Positions 1 to 8,299 of a stretch of DNA of 14,399 nucleotides are shown here, in pieces (position 1 is the stretch's first letter; each line of letters starts with the position of its first letter). The stretch is from Anaerolineae bacterium (GTDB taxonomy: Bacteria > Chloroflexota > Anaerolineae > Aggregatilineales > Aggregatilineaceae). The position numbers were made by a program, and so were the translations under genes. The stretch lies in the NCBI GenBank assembly GCA_016929355.1, contig JAFGJA010000065.1, positions 1 through 14,399 on the forward strand. Reading direction: 5' to 3'. The notes under the pieces were generated by a model. The model did not search any database, was not told the DNA's origin, and saw only the letters and a program-made list of their open reading frames with translations.

Positions 1-517
1 CCGCGCCACCCGCCGCCGCCGTGTATTCGAGCGCATCACCGGGGCGACCCTGCGCGGTATCCATGCCAATCGCCAGCACATACTGGCCCATGCCACTCCC
101 AACAAAGCCGATCCCGGCTTGCATGGCTTCCGTGCCCGCTTTGCAGGCGAACTCCCAATCGGCGGCCTGCACGTTGGGCGCGGCCCCGATGCTCTCCGCG
201 ACAACGGTGGAAGATGGTTTCACGGCGTAAGGGTGGCTTTCGCTGCCAACCCATACCGCGCGAATCTGGCGCGGATCGATCTGCGCACGGGCGAGCGCGT
301 TCTGTGACGCTTCAATCGCCATCGTGATCACATCTTCATCGAGTCCGGCCACGGCTTTTTCCTTGATCGGCGTGCCGCCGAGTCCGCCGGTCCAGACGCG
401 GGAGACTTCGGCAGCCGGCAGGCGATAACGCGGCACATACGCGCCATAGCCGACGATGCCCACATCCCGATCCGTTTTGAGTACACTCTGCCCAATAGTA
501 AGCGGATTTTGTGGCAT
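1..517 (-). CDS. Hydroxymethylglutaryl-CoA synthase, archaeal type (N-terminal part, truncated by window edge)
   Basis: The frame is open from ATG at 517 to the window edge, giving the first 172 residues. HMG-CoA synthase condenses acetyl-CoA with acetoacetyl-CoA, the first committed step of the mevalonate route to isoprenoids. Near the N-terminus is VGIVGYGAYVPRYR (residues 19-32), then GSESHPYAVKPSSTVVAE (91-108), and the thiolase-fold nucleophile region WEFACKAGTEAM with Cys125 as the predicted acyl-enzyme cysteine. These blocks match the archaeal-type MvaS rather than the shorter Gram-positive form. The N-terminus is about 18 residues longer than usual, since the family normally begins at the VGIVGYG strand. 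A start at the internal GTG (Val19) is therefore possible, and no strong ribosome site settles it. In archaea a thiolase and a DUF35 protein often follow; here they would lie outside the window. Confidence 0.88.
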   Translation of the reverse strand, partial: MPQNPLTIGQSVLKTDRDVGIVGYGAYVPRYRLPAAEVSRVWTGGLGGTPIKEKAVAGLDEDVITMAIEASQNALARAQIDPRQIRAVWVGSESHPYAVKPSSTVVAESIGAAPNVQAADWEFACKAGTEAMQAGIGFVGSGMGQYVLAIGMDTAQGRPGDALEYTAAAGGA

Positions 518-581
518 AGAGGTTCTTATCCTTCACTGAATTGATAGTTATGGATGCGCGACTGACACCTCCTCTAAATTC

Positions 582-630
582 GACCTGATTTCCCCTCTCC
601 ACGTTTGGAGAGGGGGTTGGGGGTGAGGTC
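582..630. repeat. REP-like palindrome, copy 1
   Basis: A perfect 9-bp stem, CCCCTCTCC (592-600) against GGAGAGGGG (607-615), has a 6-nt loop. It is flanked by an outer pair GACCT (582-586) and AGGTC (626-630), with GGGGGTGAGGT on the right. A second copy with the same layout lies at 11928-11976. Shape and position fit an intergenic dispersed palindrome; a role as a terminator or hairpin is not shown. Confidence 0.7.
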
Positions 631-855
631 CACGCCAGAATAGGATTCAATTGGGCTGATCATACCAGGGGATGGCTCTCAAAAGCTATCAGAAGCTATC
701 GAGATTGGGGGATCACGAAGGGGTTTATAAAGTTTATCCTGTACTATCCATTCATGGCTGCGCTATAGCCCGGTTTTAATCAGATTGTCGCGGAAGGCAT
801 CCCTAAACTACGTGCGGCGTCATCCTAATGGAGAAAACAATTCAAGTGCGCACAA

Positions 856-910
856 TGTAGGGGCCGACCGGTGTATCGGCCCAGGGTGAACACACTGGTT
901 CATCTCTACA
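856..910. repeat. Composite two-hairpin element bounded by TGTAG / CTACA
   Basis: TGTAG (856-860) pairs with CTACA (906-910). Inside are GGGCCGA/TCGGCCC (861-867 with 876-882, 8-nt loop) and GGTGAAC/GTTCATC (885-891 with 898-904, one G.T pair). Together they form a three-way junction with very few unpaired bases. Similar ends occur at 3496-3604, suggesting one repeat family. Confidence 0.6.
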
Positions 911-968
911 AAGGGAGCGCTCACCATATTCAGCAGGTGAGCACCTCCACAAACATCACGCTACGATC

Positions 969-1790
969 CTACGCCTTCACCAGCTCATACTGAATTTCAG
1001 TCAACCACTCATCCTCCGGCACATCGTCCGGGTTGTTGAGATAGACCTCGCGGCAGGGATCAACGATCCGGTAGCCGTTCGCCTCGATCCAGCGCCAGAA
1101 CGCCTGATACGTCTCACAGAGAGTAGCATAACTACCCTGGTGGATGAGACAGGCCATCTTCTCGACGGCGGGCAGTTCGGTGACGGTCATCACCCGTTCC
1201 TCATCGATAGGAATCGACTGGGCAAAATCGTCAGGCACTACCGCACCCACCGCCATATCGATCCCGCTCTCGTCGCCGGGACCGTAATACAGCGCTATCA
1301 CGCGATCCTTACCAAACCAGTCGAACTGATATTTTTGCAGCGTTTCGCCCATCGTCTTGAACTGCAAGGGCACATCCGGCGCAACTTCGCGAAACGATAA
1401 AAAACGTTGGGCGGGAATAGACTTAAACACAACCTCTTGCGGCATTTCATGCTCCTTTTCGATCATGCGCAAACGCGCTCGTACACTAACCAGACACGCC
1501 TCAACCTCGGCGATATGGGCTTCCAGTTGGGCCGCTTTGAGCTTCAGCATCCCGCGAATATCATCCGGCGTGAGATCATCATTCAAAATGAGCGTGATCT
1601 CATCGAGCGATAGTCCCAGGTCTTTCAGCGCCAGAATACGATTTAGCCGGGGTAACTGGTGTATGGCATAATAGCGGTAGCCGGTAAATGGATCGATGTG
1701 ATCCGGTGGCAGCAGCCCAATATCAGCGTAATAACGCAGCGTCTTGGGCGTCACCTGGCAGATACGAGCGAACTCTCCGATCCTGAACAT
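969..1790 (-). CDS. MerR-family transcriptional activator with GyrI-like effector-binding domain
   Basis: This 273-residue protein has the BmrR-like two-part layout. Residues 1-70 are a MerR winged helix-turn-helix, starting MFRIGEFARICQVTPKTLRY, with the family's YYxxIGLLPPxxxDPxTGYRYY stretch. A coiled-coil linker (about 75-120) serves dimerisation. Residues about 120-273 resemble the GyrI/AraC effector-binding domain, with EYLTEIQYEL-like strands at the end. Such proteins sense hydrophobic or cationic small molecules and untwist promoters with overlong spacers. The ATG at 1788-1790 has a GAGGA ribosome site (1801-1805) 10 nt upstream. Its own promoter has the MerR-type 19-bp spacer, so autoregulation is likely. 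No efflux pump or other usual target lies beside it, so the regulated genes and ligand are unknown. A terminator separates it from gltD. Confidence 0.9.
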   Translation of the reverse strand: MFRIGEFARICQVTPKTLRYYADIGLLPPDHIDPFTGYRYYAIHQLPRLNRILALKDLGLSLDEITLILNDDLTPDDIRGMLKLKAAQLEAHIAEVEACLVSVRARLRMIEKEHEMPQEVVFKSIPAQRFLSFREVAPDVPLQFKTMGETLQKYQFDWFGKDRVIALYYGPGDESGIDMAVGAVVPDDFAQSIPIDEERVMTVTELPAVEKMACLIHQGSYATLCETYQAFWRWIEANGYRIVDPCREVYLNNPDDVPEDEWLTEIQYELVKA

Positions 1791-1840
1791 AGGGTGTTTG
1801 TCCTCGCGCGAACACAGGTCCAGTGAAAGCTTTCGGTATC

Positions 1841-1871
1841 ACTATACACTTTGCCGTAAGGGACGAGTCAA
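1841..1871 (-). promoter_or_regulatory. MerR-type promoter/operator of the 969-1790 gene
   Basis: Read on the minus strand, TTGACT (-35, 1866-1871) and TATAGT (-10, 1841-1846) are separated by exactly 19 bp, the overlong spacing typical of MerR-regulated promoters. The spacer holds a symmetric arrangement ACT-N5-CTT-N6-AAG-N5-AGT, the half-sites of a dyad centred in the spacer. The start codon lies about 45 nt downstream of the expected transcription start. Confidence 0.75.
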
Positions 1872-1954
1872 GGGGCTATATACCGGGAGCAAAGACGAGA
1901 GGTACGGCGTGACAGACGATTACCGCCGCATGGGATACTAATCCAATCAACATA

Positions 1955-1998
1955 AGGGAAACAAATCCCCTCGCCATTCAAGTAGTTGGTGAGGGGAT
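1955..1998 (-). terminator. Intrinsic terminator downstream of gltD
   Basis: On the minus strand ATCCCCTC-A-CCA (1987-1998) pairs with TGG-C-GAGGGGAT (1965-1976), a 12-bp stem with one internal mismatch. It is followed by a T-rich run (TTTGTTT). It begins 26 bp after the gltD stop and separates gltD from the merR-type gene. Confidence 0.7.
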
Positions 1999-2023
1999 GT
2001 AGGAAATGGGACAGTGTAGTTAA

Positions 2024-3454
2024 TCAATCCTGCAAATAGGCGTGAATCCCCTCTGCCGCTTTGCGCCCTTCGGCAATCGCCCACACAACCAATGACGCGC
2101 CGCGATCCGCATCGCCCGCCGAGAACACACCGTCAACACTGGTCATCAGGTGATCATCTACCTTGATATTGTTGCGCTCATCGAGTTCCAGGCCCATCTC
2201 ATACACCAACCCCTGCTGTTCAACATGCACGAATCCGAGCGAGAGCAGCACCAGATCGGCTTTCAGTTCGAATTCCGAACCGGGAATCTCGGCCATCTCA
2301 AAGCGCCCGTTAGTGCTGCCCTTCTCCCAATCCAGGCGCACGGCGCTCAGTTTCTTGACACGCTTACCTTTTTTGCTGCCAAAGAATTCCTTCGTATTGA
2401 CGCTAAACAGGCGTTTGCAACCTTCTTCGTGCGAACTCGTGGTTTTGTACATGCGCGGGAACAACGGCCAGGGATGCGAGGCCGGGCGTTTGCGCGGGAA
2501 TTCGGGGAACAGTTCGATCTGGGTGACGCTGGCTGCACCCTGCCGGTTAGCGGTTCCGATACAATCCGATCCCGTATCGCCACCGCCCAACACGATCACA
2601 TGCTTGCCCTTTGCATCAATGCGATCATCGGGCGGGATTACGTCCCCCGCCACGATGCGATTCGACTGTTCGAGGTATGCCATCGCAAAGTGAATGCCAT
2701 CCAACTCGCGCCCCGGAATGTTCAAATCACGCGGCTCACGCGCGCCAATCGCCACACACACCGCGTCGAATTCGTCCATGATCTGCGCAGTAGGAATTTC
2801 CACGCCCACCTTGACACCCGTCTTGACGATCACACCCTCGGCGCGCATCAAATCCACACGGCGATCAATGACGGTTTTTTCCAGCTTGAAATCCGGCACG
2901 CCGTAACGCAAATAACCACCCACGCGATCCGCCGCTTCGAACAACACAACGGAATGGCCGAACTTGTTGAGCGAATCGGCGCAGGCCATCCCCGCCGGAC
3001 CGGAACCAATCACCGCGACCCGTTTACCCGTGCGCGTTTTGGGCGGGCGCGGCTTGACCCAGCCTTCATGAAAGGCGCGATCAATCACCGATAATTCATT
3101 TTCGCGGATCGTCACCGGGTCGTCATTGATGCCGAGGACGCACCCATATTCGCACGGCGCAGGACACAATCGCCCGGTAAATTCGGGGAAATTGTTCGTT
3201 TTTTGCAGAATTTCATACGCACCCTGCCAATCCCCGGTGCGCGTCTTATCCTGCCATTCGGGAATCAGGCTGCCCACCGGACAGGCCCAGTGACAGAATG
3301 GTACACCGCAATCCATGCAGCGCGCGACTTGATATTGGCGCATGTCGGAAGGTAACTGCGCCTCGACCTCGTGGTAATCGCGCACGCGCTCCACTACCGG
3401 ACGGTAGCGGTTTTCGATGCGTTCAATCTTCAAAAATCCTTTGGGGTCGGCCAT
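2024..3454 (-). CDS. gltD: Glutamate synthase (NADPH) small subunit
   Basis: The 476-residue beta subunit of GOGAT passes electrons from NADPH through FAD and Fe-S clusters to the large subunit, where glutamine and 2-oxoglutarate become two glutamates. The N-terminal ferredoxin-like part has the cluster cysteines C46, C49, C54, C58 (CMDCGVPFCHWACP) and C97, C101, C105 (CPAPCEYGC). GSGPAG at 150-155 is the FAD Rossmann motif and GGGDTG at 290-295 the NADPH one. SAGDADRGASLV (about 445-456) is the C-terminal FAD contact. I chose ATG 3454 (MADPKGFLKIERI), the usual GltD N-terminus. It has a GGGAGAG site upstream, in a context almost the same as that before gltB; an earlier in-frame start would add a non-conserved 21-residue tail. 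It follows gltB by 228 bp and is likely co-transcribed with it. Confidence 0.96.
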   Translation of the reverse strand: MADPKGFLKIERIENRYRPVVERVRDYHEVEAQLPSDMRQYQVARCMDCGVPFCHWACPVGSLIPEWQDKTRTGDWQGAYEILQKTNNFPEFTGRLCPAPCEYGCVLGINDDPVTIRENELSVIDRAFHEGWVKPRPPKTRTGKRVAVIGSGPAGMACADSLNKFGHSVVLFEAADRVGGYLRYGVPDFKLEKTVIDRRVDLMRAEGVIVKTGVKVGVEIPTAQIMDEFDAVCVAIGAREPRDLNIPGRELDGIHFAMAYLEQSNRIVAGDVIPPDDRIDAKGKHVIVLGGGDTGSDCIGTANRQGAASVTQIELFPEFPRKRPASHPWPLFPRMYKTTSSHEEGCKRLFSVNTKEFFGSKKGKRVKKLSAVRLDWEKGSTNGRFEMAEIPGSEFELKADLVLLSLGFVHVEQQGLVYEMGLELDERNNIKVDDHLMTSVDGVFSAGDADRGASLVVWAIAEGRKAAEGIHAYLQD

Positions 3455-3495
3455 GGTGTGTTCTCTCCCGTATATCTCTGGAGTCGGTTGGTCGA

Positions 3496-3604
3496 TGTAG
3501 CCCACCGGGCCGTGCAACGACCCGGCTACTGATCACAAGGACCGTCAACGGCCCTGGTTGGGTTACGTTCAATGCATCTGGGGCGTATCGCCATACGCCC
3601 TACA
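3496..3604. repeat. Composite multi-hairpin element bounded by TGTAG / CTACA in the gltB-gltD gap
   Basis: TGTAG (3496-3500) and CTACA (3600-3604) mark the ends. Inside are CCGGGCCGT/ACGACCCGG (3505-3513 with 3517-3525), AGGACCGT/ACGGCCCT (3538-3545 with 3548-3555) and a perfect GGGCGTAT/ATACGCCC (3581-3588 with 3593-3600). The first two contain a C.A or A.C mismatch on the plus strand that becomes a G.U pair on the minus strand, so the fold is better in the gltBD transcript. GTAGCC (3497-3502) can also pair with GGCTAC (3524-3529). Confidence 0.6.
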
Positions 3605-3638
3605 ATTCCGCCAACAGAGGTTTTCTCTTGGTTTTACC

Positions 3639-3680
3639 TTGATTTTCTCTGCGCTCTTTGTGCCTCTGTGGTGAAAAAAA
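3639..3680. repeat. 9-nt-period dispersed repeat just after gltB
   Basis: The plus strand shows degenerate units CTCTGCG, CTCTTTGTG, CTCTGTGGTG followed by a run of A. On the minus strand a frame across it reads TTEAQRAQR. From memory, this kind of sequence is scattered between genes in many unrelated bacterial genomes and often produces spurious short proteins. No function is evident. Confidence 0.6.
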
Positions 3681-3682
3681 TC

Positions 3683-6600
3683 CTAATACGGCACTTCCAG
3701 GTATTCTTCCTCGCGGATGTAGTCCAACAATTGCTCCGTTTGGCGCAACTGCTGCTCCTGCAAAATCCGCTTGTATTCGAACGGCACGACCTTGATAAAC
3801 TTCGGCAGCGTCGAGTGCCAGTTATCGAGGACCTGCTGCGCGACGGTGCTGCCCGTGTATTGGACATGGCGCTGCAAATAGTCGCGCAAAAAGTCCTGAT
3901 CCTCGTATTCGAGTGCGGGCGACAATTCGACCATCGAGCGATTGCAGAAATAGGCAAAATCGCCGGTTGCGTTCAGCACATACGCGATCCCGCCACTCAT
4001 CCCGGCAGCGAAGTTGCGCCCCACCGGACCGAGAACGATGATCCGCCCGCCGGTCATATATTCCGCGCAGTGATCGCCTGTGCCTTCCACAACCGCCACC
4101 GCGCCGGAGTTGCGCACCGCGAAGCGTTCGCCCGCCACGCCGCGCACATAGGCTTCGCCGCCCGTCGCGCCGTAGAGGACCGTGTTACCGATGATAATAT
4201 TGTCTTCGGCAGCGTAGGTGATACCCGCCGGGGGTACGACGATCAGCTTGCCGCCGGACAGTCCCTTACCGAAATAGTCATTCGAATCGCCTTCGAGTCG
4301 CAGCGTGATACCCTTCGCCAGCCACGCGCCGAAGCTCTGCCCCGCGCTGCCGTGCAAATTCACATTGATCGTATCTTCGGGCAGTCCCGCTTCCGCGTAG
4401 CGTTTGGAGACTTCATAGCTCAACATCGTGCCCACCGCGCGATCCGAATTGCTCACCGGCAGATCGATCTCGACGCGCTCCTGCTTTTCCAACGCGGGCA
4501 TGGCTTGCGCGATCAAGGTGCGATCCAGTACGCTATCGATCTTGTGAATCTGGTCCGTCACGCAGCAGGTCGCCACGCGATCCACATTGGCGGGCTGGTG
4601 CAAGATCGCCATCGGATCAACCGTCTGGGCTTTCCAATGATCGACCTCGCGCGCGGCGAGCAAATCCGTGCGCCCGATCAAATCCTCGAAACGCCGGATG
4701 CCCAACTGCGCCATGATCTCGCGCACATCTTCCGCCATGAACTTGAAGTAGTTCACCACGTAATCGACCTTGCCCGTGAACCGCGCGCGTAACTGCGGGT
4801 CTTGCGTGGCAACACCCACCGGACAGGTGTTCAGGTGACATTTGCGCATCATGATACAGCCCAGCGTGATCAGCGCCGCCGTGCCAAAACCGAATTCCTC
4901 CGCGCCGAGAATGCCCGCCAGCACAATATCGCGCCCGGTCTTGAGCTGCCCATCCGTCATCAGCTTGACGCGCCCGCGTAGATCGTTCAGTACCAGCGTT
5001 TGGTGCGTTTCCGAGATGCCCAATTCCCAGGGCAAGCCCGCGTGCTTGATTGAACTCTGCGGACTCGCGCCCGTACCGCCGTCGTAGCCACTGATCACGA
5101 TGTTATCGGCGTGCGCTTTGGCGACTCCTGCCGCTACTGTGCCCACGCCCGCCTCAGACACCAGTTTGACGCTGATGCGCGCGTGCGGATTGGCGTTTTT
5201 CAGGTCGAAGATCAACTGTGCGAGGTCTTCAATCGAGTAAATGTCATGGTGCGGCGGCGGCGAAATCAGCGTCACACCGGGCGTCGAATAGCGCGTTTTG
5301 GCAATGATCGCATCGACCTTATGCCCCGGTAATTGCCCGCCTTCGCCCGGTTTCGCGCCCTGCGCCACCTTGATCTGCAATTCGTCCGCATTGACGAGGT
5401 AATTGCTTGTGACGCCGAAACGCCCCGACGCCACCTGCTTGATCGCGCTGCGCGCCCATAAGCCATCTTCGCGTGGGTGGAAGCGTTCCGGTTCTTCGCC
5501 ACCTTCGCCGGAATTGCTGCGCCCGCCAAGCATGTTCATCGCCATCGCCAGCGCTTCATGGGCATCTTTACTGAGCGAACCAAACGACATCGCGCCGGTA
5601 GTCATGCGTTTTAGAATGTTTTCCGCCGGTTCGACTTCAGCCAACGGGATCGGTTCCTGTGGCTTGAACTCGAACAAGCCCCGGATCACATGCGGGCGCT
5701 GGTTGAACGTGTTCACATGCGCGGCAAACTGCTTATATTTGTCATAGTCGCCCGTCATCACCGCCCATTGCAGCAGGCGGATCGCGTCAGGATTCCAGGC
5801 GTGTTTTTCGCCGTCCTTGCGCCATTGGTACACACCCTGCGTCGGTAGCAGGCGCGGACGCTCTACATACGCCAGTTCATGCCGCAGCAGCGTTTCTTGC
5901 GCGATCTCGGCCAGACCAATGCCATCGATCCGCGATTCCGTGCCCGTGAAATAGCGATCCACCAACTCTTTGCTGAGGCCAATCGCCTCGAACGTCTGCG
6001 CACCGTGATAACTGCGCAGCGTGGAAATGCCCAGCTTGGAGAGAACTTTCAACAGTCCTTTGGCAATCGCGTCAAAGTAGATGTTTTCCACTTCGAGGTA
6101 ATTCGCGCCCTCGATACGTCCCTGCTTATGCAGATCGTGCAGAATTGCCAGCGCACCATAGGGATTAATCGCGCTTGCGCCATACCCGTGCAGCAGCGCA
6201 AAATGCATCACTTCGCGTGCTTCGGCGGTTTCGACCAGCAGCGCACACTGCGTCCGTTTCTGCGCGCGGATCAGGTGATGCTGCACCGCCGCGCAGGATA
6301 ACAGCGACGGAACAGGGGCGCGATCCGGTCCCACTTCCCGATCCGACAGCATGATAAAGGCTACGCCGTCATCCACCAACTGCTCGGCTTCGGCGCAGAT
6401 GCGTTCCAGCGCCAGTTCGAGTCCCGCCGGGCCAGACGAACCCTGGTTCGCGTCTACCGGGAATGTACAATCCACCGTCGCCACCTTAAAGGCGGGATTG
6501 TGCCAATGGCGCAGCTTTGCCATATCCAGGTTGCTGAAAATCGGACGCTTGAACTGGATCGTGTGGCAGTGTTCGGGCGTTTCGTCCAGCAAATTCCCTT

Positions 6601-8236
6601 CCTTGCCGATGTAGCTGGTCAGCGTCATGACCAGCTGCTCGCGGATCGGGTCAATGGCCGGATTCGTGACTTGTGCAAACGCCTGCTTGAAATAATTGAA
6701 TAGTAGCTGCGGCAAATCAGAAAAGACCGCTAACGGCGTATCCGTGCCCATCGATCCCACCGGTTCCTGATGGCGCTGGATCAGGGGGATCAGGCTGTTT
6801 TCGATGTCTTCCTTGTTGTAACCAAACGCCAGCATCATCTCCATCAGTTCGCCGTTTTGCATCCCCACGCGCACGGGTTCCGGCAAGGGCACGCTGATAA
6901 ACGTGATGCGGTTTTTCTCCACCCATTCGCGGTAGGGCTGCTGGTGGCTGATCTGCTGCTTGATTTCCGCGTCAGGGATGATGCGCCCTGCTTCCGTATC
7001 GACCAGCAGCAGTTTACCGGGCCGCAAACGCCCCTTCGCCGCGATCTCTTCCGGCGCGAACTGCTGCACGCCGACCTCCGACCCCATCACGATCATGTCA
7101 TCTTTAGTCACGACATAACGCGAGGGCCGTAACCCGTTCCGGTCCAATGTGCCGCCGACCAAACGCCCGTCGCAGAAAATCATCGACGCGGGACCATCCC
7201 AGGGTTCCATAAAGGCGCTGTGGTATTCGTAGAAAAATTTCAGATCGTCGGGGATCGGATTCAGCGCGTTGAACGATTCCGGGATCAGCATCATCAGCGC
7301 GTGCGGCAGGGAGCGTCCGGCCATTGTCAGTAGTTCGAGCGCGTTATCTACGCTGGCGGAATCGCTTTTGCCCGGCTCGATGACCGGAAACAGTTTTTTG
7401 AGGTCGTCACCAAAGAGCGGAGAGGCCATGCTGCCTTCGCTGGCGCTCATCCAAAAACGATTGCCCTTAATGGTGTTGATTTCGCCGTTGTGGGCCAGAT
7501 AGCGGAACGGCTGTGCGAGGTCCCAGGTGGGAAAGGTGTTCGTGCTAAAACGGGAGTGAACGAGGGCTATCGCGCTCACCACGCGATCATCCTGCAATTC
7601 GGGGAAATACGCTTTGATCTGCTCCGGCATCAACATACCTTTGTAGATCACGGTGCGGGTTGAGAGGTGTGTCACGTAGAAAGCATATTTCGCCCCCAAA
7701 GGGGACTGTCGTACCGCGCTTTCCACCTGCTTGCGGATCACGTACAGCTTGCGTTCCAGCGCATCCCCGACCAATTCATTTTTCGGATCGGTCACAAAAA
7801 TCTGCTTGACCACCGGTTCCGCCGCGCGCGCAATCTCGCCCAACACGTCCGGCTCAACCGGCACATCACGCCAGGTAATGACTGCTAACCCCTCGTTTTG
7901 CACGACCTCGTTAAACATACTGATGCAGGCGTTTGCCTGATCGTTGTCACGCGGCAGGAAGACCACGCCCATCCCGTACTCGCCCGGTCCCGACAAGGCG
8001 GGAATCTCCGCACTGAAGAAGGCGTGCGGAATTTGCAGCATCACCCCGGCCCCGTCACCAGTTTTGTTATCCGCGCTCTCGGCTCCGCGATGCGTCATGC
8101 GTTCAAGCACTTCGAGGCCGCGCTCGATAATGTCGTGCGACTTGCGCCCTTTAATATGCGCCACAAACCCAATCCCACAGGCATCATGTTCGTAGTCGCT
8201 GTTGTAGAGTCCTTGATTCTCAGGGTACTGGTGCAT
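3683..8236 (-). CDS. gltB: Glutamate synthase (NADPH) large subunit
   Basis: The 1517-residue alpha subunit of GOGAT is the normal length for the family. Residues 1-19 are a short propeptide; cleavage exposes Cys20 (DACGIGF), the nucleophile of the class II glutamine amidotransferase domain (about 20-440), which also shows LAHNGEINTIKGN. A linking domain (about 460-790) is followed by the FMN-binding synthase domain (about 820-1200), with VISGYDGGTGASP and the 3Fe-4S cysteines C1127, C1133, C1138 in C-x5-C-x4-C spacing. The C-terminal GxGxG beta-helix domain ends the protein. Ammonia from the amidotransferase site is channelled to 2-oxoglutarate in the synthase site. ATG 8236 is chosen because GGGGAG sits 8 nt upstream and the protein then starts like its relatives; an in-frame start further up would lie within the attenuator hairpin. 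It is followed by gltD and preceded by gdhA. Confidence 0.97.
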   Translation of the reverse strand: MHQYPENQGLYNSDYEHDACGIGFVAHIKGRKSHDIIERGLEVLERMTHRGAESADNKTGDGAGVMLQIPHAFFSAEIPALSGPGEYGMGVVFLPRDNDQANACISMFNEVVQNEGLAVITWRDVPVEPDVLGEIARAAEPVVKQIFVTDPKNELVGDALERKLYVIRKQVESAVRQSPLGAKYAFYVTHLSTRTVIYKGMLMPEQIKAYFPELQDDRVVSAIALVHSRFSTNTFPTWDLAQPFRYLAHNGEINTIKGNRFWMSASEGSMASPLFGDDLKKLFPVIEPGKSDSASVDNALELLTMAGRSLPHALMMLIPESFNALNPIPDDLKFFYEYHSAFMEPWDGPASMIFCDGRLVGGTLDRNGLRPSRYVVTKDDMIVMGSEVGVQQFAPEEIAAKGRLRPGKLLLVDTEAGRIIPDAEIKQQISHQQPYREWVEKNRITFISVPLPEPVRVGMQNGELMEMMLAFGYNKEDIENSLIPLIQRHQEPVGSMGTDTPLAVFSDLPQLLFNYFKQAFAQVTNPAIDPIREQLVMTLTSYIGKEGNLLDETPEHCHTIQFKRPIFSNLDMAKLRHWHNPAFKVATVDCTFPVDANQGSSGPAGLELALERICAEAEQLVDDGVAFIMLSDREVGPDRAPVPSLLSCAAVQHHLIRAQKRTQCALLVETAEAREVMHFALLHGYGASAINPYGALAILHDLHKQGRIEGANYLEVENIYFDAIAKGLLKVLSKLGISTLRSYHGAQTFEAIGLSKELVDRYFTGTESRIDGIGLAEIAQETLLRHELAYVERPRLLPTQGVYQWRKDGEKHAWNPDAIRLLQWAVMTGDYDKYKQFAAHVNTFNQRPHVIRGLFEFKPQEPIPLAEVEPAENILKRMTTGAMSFGSLSKDAHEALAMAMNMLGGRSNSGEGGEEPERFHPREDGLWARSAIKQVASGRFGVTSNYLVNADELQIKVAQGAKPGEGGQLPGHKVDAIIAKTRYSTPGVTLISPPPHHDIYSIEDLAQLIFDLKNANPHARISVKLVSEAGVGTVAAGVAKAHADNIVISGYDGGTGASPQSSIKHAGLPWELGISETHQTLVLNDLRGRVKLMTDGQLKTGRDIVLAGILGAEEFGFGTAALITLGCIMMRKCHLNTCPVGVATQDPQLRARFTGKVDYVVNYFKFMAEDVREIMAQLGIRRFEDLIGRTDLLAAREVDHWKAQTVDPMAILHQPANVDRVATCCVTDQIHKIDSVLDRTLIAQAMPALEKQERVEIDLPVSNSDRAVGTMLSYEVSKRYAEAGLPEDTINVNLHGSAGQSFGAWLAKGITLRLEGDSNDYFGKGLSGGKLIVVPPAGITYAAEDNIIIGNTVLYGATGGEAYVRGVAGERFAVRNSGAVAVVEGTGDHCAEYMTGGRIIVLGPVGRNFAAGMSGGIAYVLNATGDFAYFCNRSMVELSPALEYEDQDFLRDYLQRHVQYTGSTVAQQVLDNWHSTLPKFIKVVPFEYKRILQEQQLRQTEQLLDYIREEEYLEVPY

Positions 8237-8271
8237 CGTGTTCTCTCCCCGTGGTTCTCGGTGCGATGGTG

Positions 8272-8299
8272 AAAAAAGCATCCCTGTGCGAGGGACGCT
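8272..8299 (-). terminator. Attenuator-like intrinsic terminator in the gltB leader
   Basis: On the minus strand AGCGTCCCT pairs with AGGGATGCT over 9 bp (8291-8299 with 8277-8285), with a 5-nt loop and a TTTTTT tract (8272-8277). One pair is G.U on this strand but an A.C mismatch on the plus strand, so the hairpin is made for the gltB sense RNA. It ends about 35 nt before the gltB start codon and downstream of the likely promoter, as expected for attenuation. Confidence 0.72.

Larger units (their letters stand above)
518..968. other. 451-bp intergenic region between the merR-type gene and the HMG-CoA synthase gene
   Basis: No coding region is supported here. It contains a REP-like palindrome (582-630) and a TGTAG/CTACA composite hairpin element (856-910), listed separately. 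A short imperfect 10-bp tandem repeat, each unit ending in AAGCTATC, lies at 681-700. A palindromic TTTATAAA around 724-731 could be a -10 region for the minus-strand synthase gene, but no matching -35 was found. No clear terminator for the merR-type gene was identified. Confidence 0.5.

Noticed and set aside
2150..3094. Long plus-strand open frame opposite gltD (314 codons)
   Set aside because: It lies wholly antisense to a clear gltD with all cofactor motifs, has a His/Arg-rich composition typical of a shadow frame, and matches no family I know.
3572..4792. Plus-strand open frame opposite the gltB 3' end (406 codons)
   Set aside because: It overlaps the conserved GltB C-terminal domain antisense and reads as low-information His/Arg/Ala sequence.
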